DNA of 6,935 bases. Origin: an uncultured Clostridia bacterium (GTDB lineage Bacteria; Bacillota; Clostridia; Oscillospirales; Acutalibacteraceae). The notes beneath the pieces were generated by a model. It made no database searches. It was not told where the DNA came from and saw only the letters and a list, made by a program, of their open reading frames with translations. How positions within the stretch are numbered: the first letter of the stretch is position 1; every line of letters begins with the position of its first letter. The stretch spans positions 1 through 6,935 of the forward strand of contig CALWMQ010000184.1 in the NCBI GenBank assembly GCA_944382025.1, written 5' to 3'. This document shows, piece by piece, positions 1-6,153 of this stretch. A program made the position numbers and the translations under genes.

Positions 1-1666
1 CCCCATCATCCATGTAGCGGAGCAGATGGCGGAATTCCCGTCCGGTTCGCCGGTCTGTCAGGGTCACAGCCCCATCCGGTTCAATCCGCAGACGCAGGAA
101 CCGGTTCTGTGCGGTTAAGGGCTCCACACATTGGCTTTCAATATACCGTACCCGCCGTGTCTCGTCCGCAGGGATCACAGCGTATTCGGTATAGCCGCAG
201 GGTGCCAGATCAGCACTGAAACTGATGTCCGCATAGTCCACCAAATACTGGGTTGGCGTCTTCTGGATACGCTCATGCCGTACCCCGCACAGGGTATAAG
301 GAACCACATTCCCCTCCTTGTCCCTGAGTTCGAAATTCAGTTTTCTCTCATATTCCCGTTCCCCTTCCGAATAGGTGGACGGGAATCCCCTTTCGAAACA
401 CAGGCGTACCTTGATCGTCTGCCGGCTGCGGTACGGTAATGGATGATACAGGCGTACCGCCATCTGTCCGGGAGTATCGTTGTGGGTCAAGGCCGCCACG
501 TCCTGACGCAGGCAGTCATCAATCACTTCTTCCGCAATAGCGGCGGCCTGCCGGAACCGGTAATGCATATCCCGATGGACTTCCTCCACCGCGCAGCCGC
601 AGATGGAATCATGGGCGTGATTTCGTATCAGTTCCAGATACGCGGCCCGGCGGAATCCAGGCCGGATGGAACGCCCGGTAACACCATGGATAGCCGCCAG
701 AGGCTCGGCCCATTTTTCCCAGAGCGTCTGAACCCAATCATTGGCTTTCTTAAGGTCATACCGGCTGGACAGAATATAGGATAGCAGAATATTTGTGCCT
801 ACCGCCAAACGGCTGGTTTCAGCCAATTCCCCTTCCTTCACCGGCAGTTCTTCCCGCCAAGGCTCCAACTCCCGTACCATTTCTTCCAAGGGCCGGAATA
901 CCACCGGACAGCCGTAATGCTGGCTGAGTTTTTCGGCTAGCCAAGGCGCTGCTTTCGTAATGCGCTGGTGATCCAGGGCGTCATGCAGCACCAGGAAAGG
1001 AGCGTTAAGACTCTTGGCTTCCCGGTCGATCTCCCGTACCGCCCGTTCCAGCAAATGATCCAGATCGGTATCCCATCCCTGGTTATATGGCTCGGTGGCA
1101 TAGTGATAAAAAGCTCCGTACCCGAAATCCTCCGGAGTGCGGTATACCAGGCATTCCGTGCCGTCCGGCGAACGCCATAAAAAATGGGGCGGACAGGTAT
1201 CCTGATTGCAGCCACGCTGAATCAGTGCCCCATGAATCCCAAACCCGGCCAACAGTTGCGGCAGCTGGGCTATATGGCCGAAAATATCACAGATATATCC
1301 ATATTTCATGGCGGAAGCCGCTCCATATTCCTTGGCCTTTTGATGGCCCAAAAGCAGGTTCCGGATCAGGCTTTCTCCCGAAACAAGAAACTCATCCGGC
1401 ATCGTGTACCAAGGCCCTACCGCAATCCGACCTGACTCGATCAGCTTTTCCAACCGGCACCTTTGCTCCGGGGAAATCTCCAGATAATCGTCCAGTACGG
1501 CGGTCTGCCCGTCCAACATGTATAAATGGAAATCCGGGTTTTCTTCCAGGGTATCGATCACTTCATCCAGCACATCCATCAGCAGATACCGAAACCCCTG
1601 AAAAGATTTGTACCATTCCCGATCCCAATGGGTTCCGTTGAGATAATAAATGGTTTTCAGCTCCAT
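1..1666 (-). CDS. GH38 alpha-mannosidase, N-terminal 555 residues (3' end outside window)
   Basis: Retaining exo-acting alpha-mannosidase of glycoside hydrolase family 38, predicted to release terminal alpha-mannose from oligosaccharides. The frame is open from ATG 1666 to the left edge, giving 555 residues without a stop. No signal peptide is seen, so a cytoplasmic location is likely. Visible family features: THWDREW near the N-terminus, whose H13 and D15 match the zinc-binding His-x-Asp; GPWYTMPDEFLVSGE at 84-98; CDIFGH at 126-131, with D127 at the position of the catalytic nucleophile; and NHAHDSICGC at 349-358, with H352 matching the last zinc ligand. The central helical region spans roughly 280-380, and the C-terminal beta-sandwich begins at about 400. 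Family members are usually 850-1050 residues, so roughly the last third to half is missing. The start is supported by AGGAAGG (1677-1683), 10 bases upstream. It lies 36 bases after the kinase stop and is probably cotranscribed. Family assignment is secure; linkage specificity is not. One oddity is HDALDH (228-233), where relatives usually have an NGxDH-like motif. Confidence 0.93.
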   Translation of the reverse strand, partial: MELKTIYYLNGTHWDREWYKSFQGFRYLLMDVLDEVIDTLEENPDFHLYMLDGQTAVLDDYLEISPEQRCRLEKLIESGRIAVGPWYTMPDEFLVSGESLIRNLLLGHQKAKEYGAASAMKYGYICDIFGHIAQLPQLLAGFGIHGALIQRGCNQDTCPPHFLWRSPDGTECLVYRTPEDFGYGAFYHYATEPYNQGWDTDLDHLLERAVREIDREAKSLNAPFLVLHDALDHQRITKAAPWLAEKLSQHYGCPVVFRPLEEMVRELEPWREELPVKEGELAETSRLAVGTNILLSYILSSRYDLKKANDWVQTLWEKWAEPLAAIHGVTGRSIRPGFRRAAYLELIRNHAHDSICGCAVEEVHRDMHYRFRQAAAIAEEVIDDCLRQDVAALTHNDTPGQMAVRLYHPLPYRSRQTIKVRLCFERGFPSTYSEGEREYERKLNFELRDKEGNVVPYTLCGVRHERIQKTPTQYLVDYADISFSADLAPCGYTEYAVIPADETRRVRYIESQCVEPLTAQNRFLRLRIEPDGAVTLTDRRTGREFRHLLRYMDDG

Positions 1667-1702
1667 ATGTCAATTTCCTTCCTATCCTGTGCATACTCAC
1701 CT

Positions 1703-3376
1703 TTATTCAGGCTGTACATAAGGGGGAATCTCCAGCACAACAGTACTTCCCCCTCCCGGTGTTTCTTCAAAACGCATACTACATTGGTTGTCGAAAAATA
1801 AGTGCAAACGGCGGTAAACATTGCGCAGGCCATACCCTGGTGCTTCCGCCGCCTCATCCAGTACAGCGGCAGCGGCCTCCGGACTCATGCCAGGTCCATT
1901 ATCACAGACACGGATAACAATATTGCCCTGTTCCTGACTTACCGATATTTTCAGCCGCCCGTTTTCAAAGCCTACCGCCCCTATACCGTGCTCCACAGCG
2001 TTTTCTACCAGGGGCTGCAAAATAATGCTGGGCATATCATAATCCAGCAGGTCCTCATCTACCTCGTAACTTTCCTGAGCCAGCGCTGTTCCGTGAATAC
2101 CACACTGAATCCGCATATACAGCTGTACATGTTCCAGTTCCTGCGCAATGGTGGAAATAATCCTTCCATTATTCAGGGACAGGCGGTAAAACCGGGACAG
2201 AGCATTCAGCAGATCACTGGTTTCCAGATCCTCTTTGGCAATAGCGCGCCAATTCAGGTTGGAAAGAGTGTTGTACAAAAAATGAGGGTTAATTTGGGCC
2301 TGAAGCGCTTGGATCTGAGCGTCCCGGCGGGCTATGGTCTCCTGATAGGACTGCAGAATCCGCTGCCTAGTATCCCGAACCATCTCGCCTACCGCATTGG
2401 TAATCTCTCCGATTTCATCCTTGTCCGCAGAGGAAATTTCCACTTCGTATTTCCTCGGTGCAATCTCCGCTACCTGCTCTTTGAGAACTCTGACCCGTTT
2501 GGAAAAGCTGTAAGACAGTACCAGCATCAAAGGGACGATCAGCAGCAAGGCAATCACGATAGCCATCAACGTGGTATACAGTGTCGCTGTGGCCGGCACC
2601 ATCATGGGATGGGTATTGACCTCTAAAACCACTTTCCAACCTGTGGGAAGAACCGCTTCCTCACGGAGAATTTGGGAATCATTCTGATGCCAAGCCTGCG
2701 GATCCGCAATGGATTCACGGCAAAATAGTTCCTGGCCATCCTCCCCTATTACCTGAAACCGGTAATCCAGATCCTGATTCCGAAGACAGTCCTCAAAAAA
2801 TATGTCCCGATCCACAAAAAACGTTACCGTAGCGGCGGATTGGGGTTGGTCTGCGTTTACCGATTTCACCGAAACGGTCAGGTTTTCCCCATCAAACCAC
2901 CAGCGGGGTTCACTCCCGCAATTGAGATATTCCGCCTCCGCACCGGTGACCGCAGCCGCATCCCTGATGTAATAGCGGGTTCCCTTCAAACCAAAATACG
3001 TGTAAATCCGTACTTCCGAGAAATATTCATTTTGCTGATTGACATTGGCCAGCAGTGGATCAAACCGCTCCAGCAATGACTGAGCCTGCTGAAACTGGCT
3101 GAGATATATGGTGCTGAAGGTCTCCCACACGCTGGAGTCCTCCGCCATCAGCGTTAACGTACGTTGAGCACGGGCGATCTTGTTTTCCAGCAGCAGACAG
3201 GCAAAGGAAAAAGTGTTGCGAAAATCGGCCCGGGCATTTCCCGCCAGCTGCCGGTTAATCTGGGTATAAGCACTGCCCCCCCAAAAACATAGCAGAATCA
3301 CCACCAGGCATATATAGGAAATCAAAAGCTTTGTCCTCAGCCGGCAGTTGTTGAACATATGCAGCAGCTTTTTCAT
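1703..3376 (-). CDS. YesM-type sensor histidine kinase
   Basis: Membrane sensor kinase of the LytS/YesM class (His_kinase PF06580 type), 557 residues, a normal length for this family. Membrane segment 1 lies at about 16-38. It is followed by an extracellular region of about 225 residues (39-265), probably a Cache-like ligand-sensing domain, and membrane segment 2 at about 266-289. A HAMP linker follows at about 290-342, then a short coiled-coil-like stretch. The phosphoacceptor motif QINPHFLYNTL (361-371) places the phosphorylated His at H365. The ATP-binding domain shows the N-box QPLVENAVEHG (454-464), the G1 box DNGPGM (492-497) and the G2 region GYGLRNVYRRL (514-524), so all key catalytic motifs are intact. 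The start has a strong AGGGAGG site (3385-3391), 8 bases upstream. It sits 42 bases downstream of the response regulator, its obvious partner, and 36 bases ahead of an alpha-mannosidase gene, which suggests carbohydrate sensing. The ligand cannot be read from the sequence. Confidence 0.95.
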   Translation of the reverse strand: MKKLLHMFNNCRLRTKLLISYICLVVILLCFWGGSAYTQINRQLAGNARADFRNTFSFACLLLENKIARAQRTLTLMAEDSSVWETFSTIYLSQFQQAQSLLERFDPLLANVNQQNEYFSEVRIYTYFGLKGTRYYIRDAAAVTGAEAEYLNCGSEPRWWFDGENLTVSVKSVNADQPQSAATVTFFVDRDIFFEDCLRNQDLDYRFQVIGEDGQELFCRESIADPQAWHQNDSQILREEAVLPTGWKVVLEVNTHPMMVPATATLYTTLMAIVIALLLIVPLMLVLSYSFSKRVRVLKEQVAEIAPRKYEVEISSADKDEIGEITNAVGEMVRDTRQRILQSYQETIARRDAQIQALQAQINPHFLYNTLSNLNWRAIAKEDLETSDLLNALSRFYRLSLNNGRIISTIAQELEHVQLYMRIQCGIHGTALAQESYEVDEDLLDYDMPSIILQPLVENAVEHGIGAVGFENGRLKISVSQEQGNIVIRVCDNGPGMSPEAAAAVLDEAAEAPGYGLRNVYRRLHLFFDNQCSMRFEETPGGGSTVVLEIPPYVQPE

Positions 3377-3418
3377 CTCATACCCCTCCCTGTTTTCTCC
3401 CCGAAACCATCTCGAAGG

Positions 3419-4222
3419 TTACTCTTCCGATGTTTTCCCATCCCGCATCTGATTCGCGGTAACACCATAGAACTTCCTGAATTGGAGACAAAAATAGGAG
3501 GGATTGCTGTAGCCTACCGCCGTACTGATATCGGCGATGCGCATATTGGTGGTGGTCAGATACTCTTTTGCCTTCTCCATACGCACCCCGGTCAAATACT
3601 GGGTAAAGCTTTTCCCAAAAGCCCGCTTGAAAAAGCCGCTGAGATAACCTGGGGACAGTTCCACCTGGGCTGCCGCCCATTCCAGGCCGATATTCTCCGT
3701 ATAATGTTCCTCCACCTGCCGTACCACTTCCGCGATGATCCGCTTTTCACGGATATGCTCCCCAGGCTGAGCCAGGAAATCGGTCATCTGCATTTCCCGC
3801 CGGTACTCCGACAAGGTTGCCGGAGGCGCGTTCTCCGCCTTGCTGCGACGCTGCCGGACCAGAGCCAGCGCGTTGTCCAGTACATTGTCAAACTCTCCAA
3901 TGCTCACAGGTTTCAGCAGGTAGTCATCTACCCGTATCTGGATCGCCTTCTGGGTATAAGCGAAATCCCCATATGCGCTGAGTACGATCAGCACTGTATC
4001 CTCATTCTGTTCCCGAATATGCCGACAAAGCTCTATACCGTTCATCACCGGCATTTTGATATCCATGAACACGATATCATCCGGCTCTGCCTGCCACAGT
4101 TCCAACGCTTCCTGGCCGTTTTGCGCCTGGCGGATACACACTGGCAGGGAACGGCGCCGAATCAGAAATTCCACGCCGTCCCGTTCCATTTTTTCGTCAT
4201 CCACAATCAATATTCGGTACAT
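3419..4222 (-). CDS. AraC-family response regulator (YesN-like)
   Basis: Cytoplasmic DNA-binding response regulator of 267 residues, partner of the adjacent YesM-type kinase. The N-terminal receiver domain (about 1-125) has the acidic pair D8/D9, phosphoacceptor D54 in FMDIKMP, S82 at the switch position and K104 in LLKP, so it should be phosphorylatable. A short linker of about 40 residues leads to a C-terminal AraC/XylS double helix-turn-helix (about 165-262), with the signatures LSPGYLSGFFKRAFG (189-203) and VGYSNPSYFCLQFRKFYG (236-253). The closing motif reads TANQMR, where TPxxYR is the usual form. Classical YesN proteins are often about 500 residues with an extra middle region. This is the compact form, receiver plus DNA-binding domain, which also exists in Clostridia. 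The ATG start is backed by GGAGGA (4230-4235) at 7 bases spacing. The gene begins 29 bases after the lipoprotein stop and ends 42 bases before the kinase. Inferred role: activation of the surrounding glycan-degradation genes. Confidence 0.95.
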   Translation of the reverse strand: MYRILIVDDEKMERDGVEFLIRRRSLPVCIRQAQNGQEALELWQAEPDDIVFMDIKMPVMNGIELCRHIREQNEDTVLIVLSAYGDFAYTQKAIQIRVDDYLLKPVSIGEFDNVLDNALALVRQRRSKAENAPPATLSEYRREMQMTDFLAQPGEHIREKRIIAEVVRQVEEHYTENIGLEWAAAQVELSPGYLSGFFKRAFGKSFTQYLTGVRMEKAKEYLTTTNMRIADISTAVGYSNPSYFCLQFRKFYGVTANQMRDGKTSEE

Positions 4223-4251
4223 GCTCCGCTCCTCCGGGAAAACAGGATTCT

Positions 4252-6021
4252 CTATTTGAGTTTCAGATCGCTGCCCACATGAAGATTTACCAGCACCCGG
4301 GCATCATCATAGCCGTCCAAGCTGTCAATCTGGAATCCACGCCGCATATTGTATTGCTCCATCCAAGCATTGGCGCTGAACTGGCCGATCACTGTATGCT
4401 CAAAGGTGTTGAATTCCTCTTTGATCACCTTTTCCCATGCTCCAGTGGAGGCGTTGTGCAATTCCAAAGAAATATTGCACACCCGGTTATCCAGATCCAT
4501 CCAGTAGATCCTACCATCGGTTGATACCGCGCTGTCCCCCTTGGAGGAATCGGTAAAATACAGGTCTACGCTGTTGTCGCTGAAATTGCTGGTATTATCA
4601 ACGTTGGAGTCTACAATAACCCGGTTGATACCAGTGCGCAGACGGGAAAAATCGATGGGAACGGTAACCCAGGTGTTATCCTGCCCCAATACCGGGGTCA
4701 GGTCAAACCGTTCATAGGGGGAACCGTTAATATTCACCTTGAGCACCGGCACTGTAGAATCCAAGGGGCTACTCACATCCGGCTCCTGGACGTCTTCCAC
4801 TTCCGCCACGTTTTTCCCAACATGAAGGTTAATAGCCGCCCGTACATCGTCATACCCCTCCAAAGATTCCACAAAGAAGGTGCGGCGCATATTATATGTA
4901 GTCTGATAGTTCCCTCCATTGAATGCTCCAATCACGGTATGGGTATCGGTACCGAAGTTTTCTTCTTCCAATCGCACCCATTTTCCTGACGCCTTATCGT
5001 GAAGTTCCAAAGCTATATTGCATACCCGGTCACTGATGGTCTCCCAATACGTCATCCCGTCGCTGGACACCGCACTGTCCCCTTTGACGGAACTGGTAAA
5101 ATATAAATCCACGCTGTGAGAGCTGAAATCCGCTGTATTGTATACATTGGAATCCACTGTAATCCGGTTATTGCCGATTTTCATCTTTTCAAAATTCAAC
5201 GGCACTGTTACCCATACATTGTCTTGCCCCGCATATTCGGTCAGATCCAACCGGGCCCAAATCGTATTGTTCAGTTTCACCTTCAGCACCGGCGCAATGT
5301 CGTCCAGAGGATCTCCTGGATCCACCTCGTCCGGTTCTTCCGGCTCCGGTTCCTGCATCAGGTCGGATCCTACATGCAGGTTCACCGCTACCCGGGCCGC
5401 CGTATATCCCTCTAGGGTTTCAATCGTCAAGTTGCGGCACACATTGAAAATAGCGTCTGAGGGTACATAGGTTCCCACCACCACAGAGTCGTCCTGGGTA
5501 ACCAGGGAGTGATAAGAGACTGTTTCCCATTCCCCCGCGGCGTTCTGCAGTTCCAGTGTAATATTGGCATACCGGTCGCTTTGCAGCTCCCAGGTATTCA
5601 TAACATCCTCGGACACGAAAGTATCAAAAGCATCACCGCTGCACAGGGAATAGTAAATATCCAGGCTCTTGTCCGTTTTGTTTCCGTAGCTGTATGTATT
5701 GGAATGCAGGGCAATTTGGTTAATTCCCTCCGTCAGGCGGGACAAATCGATATCCGCCCGTACCCACACATTGTCCTGCCCCAAGTATTCCGTCAGGTCT
5801 ACATATTTCCAGTAGGTCTCATTAACCCGGATCTTCAGTACCGGGGTAACCGTTTCGTCAATATCCCCCTTGTCATACACTACGCCAGTTTCCTCAGTAG
5901 GCGCAGTAGTTGGTTCCCCTGATTCCGCGGAGGATGCGGGGTTTTCCACCGGCTTGCCGCATCCAGCCAGCATCCCGACGCACAGAACAGCGCTAAGTAA
6001 TACTCCCCAAGCTTTTTTCAT
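4252..6021 (-). CDS. Lipoprotein with three tandem copies of an unrecognised beta-rich domain
   Basis: Predicted surface lipoprotein of 589 residues whose function I do not recognise. The N-terminus is a type II signal peptide: MKKAW, a hydrophobic core, then lipobox LAGC with the lipidated Cys at 21. A flexible Pro/Ser/Thr/Glu-rich spacer follows (22-56). The rest is three repeats at about 59-221, 243-404 and 424-586, joined by acidic Pro/Glu/Asp linkers. Each repeat runs from PVLK through a DLT...GQDN.W segment to LEGY or LDGY and NLHVG. Alternating hydrophobic residues suggest beta-sandwich folds, as in carbohydrate-binding modules; this is inference. No catalytic motif is seen. ATG 6021 is chosen over an in-frame TTG three bases upstream (6024). 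AGGAAGG at 6031-6037 gives 9 bases spacing to the ATG. The gene lies directly upstream of a two-component pair and between two glycosidase genes. It may therefore bind glycans at the cell surface or present ligand to the kinase. A purely structural role is also possible. Confidence 0.9.
   Translation of the reverse strand: MKKAWGVLLSAVLCVGMLAGCGKPVENPASSAESGEPTTAPTEETGVVYDKGDIDETVTPVLKIRVNETYWKYVDLTEYLGQDNVWVRADIDLSRLTEGINQIALHSNTYSYGNKTDKSLDIYYSLCSGDAFDTFVSEDVMNTWELQSDRYANITLELQNAAGEWETVSYHSLVTQDDSVVVGTYVPSDAIFNVCRNLTIETLEGYTAARVAVNLHVGSDLMQEPEPEEPDEVDPGDPLDDIAPVLKVKLNNTIWARLDLTEYAGQDNVWVTVPLNFEKMKIGNNRITVDSNVYNTADFSSHSVDLYFTSSVKGDSAVSSDGMTYWETISDRVCNIALELHDKASGKWVRLEEENFGTDTHTVIGAFNGGNYQTTYNMRRTFFVESLEGYDDVRAAINLHVGKNVAEVEDVQEPDVSSPLDSTVPVLKVNINGSPYERFDLTPVLGQDNTWVTVPIDFSRLRTGINRVIVDSNVDNTSNFSDNSVDLYFTDSSKGDSAVSTDGRIYWMDLDNRVCNISLELHNASTGAWEKVIKEEFNTFEHTVIGQFSANAWMEQYNMRRGFQIDSLDGYDDARVLVNLHVGSDLKLK
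4264..4752 (-). repeat. Lipoprotein domain repeat 3
   Basis: Encodes residues about 424-586, ending only three residues before the stop, so the protein is essentially a signal and spacer followed by three domains. It carries the same blocks as repeat 2, including RVCNI with C515. The period between equivalent positions is about 181-184 residues, including the acidic linkers. Confidence 0.87.
4810..5295 (-). repeat. Lipoprotein domain repeat 2
   Basis: Encodes residues about 243-404. Aligned by eye to repeat 3, about 89 of 162 positions are identical without needing gaps, so copies 2 and 3 derive from a later duplication than the one that produced copy 1. Shared blocks include GQDN.WVTVP, VDSNV.NT, SVDLYFT, KGDSAVS, RVCNI, HTVIG and YNMRR. 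The DNA has diverged at many synonymous sites, so the duplication is not recent. Confidence 0.87.
5359..5847 (-). repeat. Lipoprotein domain repeat 1 (most divergent copy)
   Basis: Encodes residues about 59-221 of the lipoprotein. It shares PVLK, VDLTEYLGQDNVWV, the SDR..NI.LEL stretch, LEGY and NLHVGSDL with the later copies. It differs in the middle: YSLCSGDAFDTFVSED stands where copies 2 and 3 have YFT(S/D)S(V/S)KGDSAVS. It lacks the Cys of the RVCNI motif but has its own C127 and C195. Its N-terminal half therefore looks like an older or functionally specialised unit. Confidence 0.85.
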
Positions 6022-6030
6022 CAAACGGTT

Positions 6031-6037
6031 CCTTCCT
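6031..6037 (-). promoter_or_regulatory. Ribosome binding site of the lipoprotein gene
   Basis: AGGAAGG on the minus strand, inside a longer purine run. It lies 9 bases before ATG 6021 and 6 bases before the alternative in-frame TTG 6024. Both spacings are workable. The ATG is preferred because it is the stronger initiation codon and yields the standard MKK signal-peptide start. Confidence 0.7.
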
Positions 6038-6061
6038 TTCTTCTAGTCGCTGGTAAACCTT

Positions 6062-6073
6062 CCTGATTTCAGG
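6062..6073 (-). repeat. Short inverted repeat CCTGA-AT-TCAGG-like element
   Basis: A small perfect palindrome, cctga tt tcagg on the plus strand, lies just downstream (in transcript order) of the long hairpin. Its 6069-6073 arm is also complementary to 6120-6124 within the larger hairpin region, so two exclusive pairings are possible. At this size it could be chance. Confidence 0.35.
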
Positions 6074-6074
6074 C

Positions 6075-6129
6075 ACCGGACAGCCTCGCCGTTCCGCCTT
6101 CGGCGGGGAATAAGGCAGGCCTGACCGGT
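6075..6129 (-). other. Long imperfect intercistronic RNA hairpin
   Basis: In the gap between the GH2-like gene and the lipoprotein gene, the minus-strand transcript can form a three-part stem. The outer stem is ACCGG/CCGGU (6125-6129 with 6075-6079). The middle stem is GCCUGCC/GGCGAGGC with one bulged base (6114-6120 with 6083-6090). The apical stem is CCGCC-GAA-GGCGG (6102-6106 with 6094-6098). No U-tract follows, so it is not a standard intrinsic terminator. It may mark an mRNA processing or stabilisation site, an attenuator, or a dispersed intergenic repeat. The pairing is seen directly; the function is inferred. I saw no convincing promoter in the rest of the gap (6022-6153). Confidence 0.55.
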
Positions 6130-6153
6130 ACCTCCCGAATACCCTGGAGCCCT

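Noticed and set aside
131..784. Two plus-strand open frames (131-439 and 443-784).
   Set aside because: The minus strand here encodes continuous GH38 sequence with conserved motifs, so these are shadows.
937..1215. Minus-strand 92-codon frame inside the mannosidase region.
   Set aside because: It is in a different frame from the 555-codon GH38 reading frame, which has the conserved residues. No evidence of overlapping coding was seen.
1802..2626. Plus-strand open frame of 274 codons opposite the histidine kinase gene.
   Set aside because: The opposite strand encodes an intact kinase with every expected motif. The plus-strand protein has no recognisable domain and an irregular composition, as expected of an antisense shadow.
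3359..4282. Plus-strand open frame of 307 codons spanning the response regulator gene.
   Set aside because: It overlaps a complete receiver-AraC gene along its whole length, shows no family motif, and is rich in His, Pro, Arg and Leu in the manner of antisense translation.
6019..6033. Possible catabolite-repression (cre) site around ATCAAACGGTT.
   Set aside because: Only the central AACG matches. The flanking TG and CA arms of the cre consensus are absent and the site overlaps the start codon.
6094..6106. CCGCC-TTC-GGCGG hairpin considered as an intrinsic terminator of the GH2-like gene.
   Set aside because: No run of U follows on the minus-strand transcript, so a standard Rho-independent terminator is not supported.
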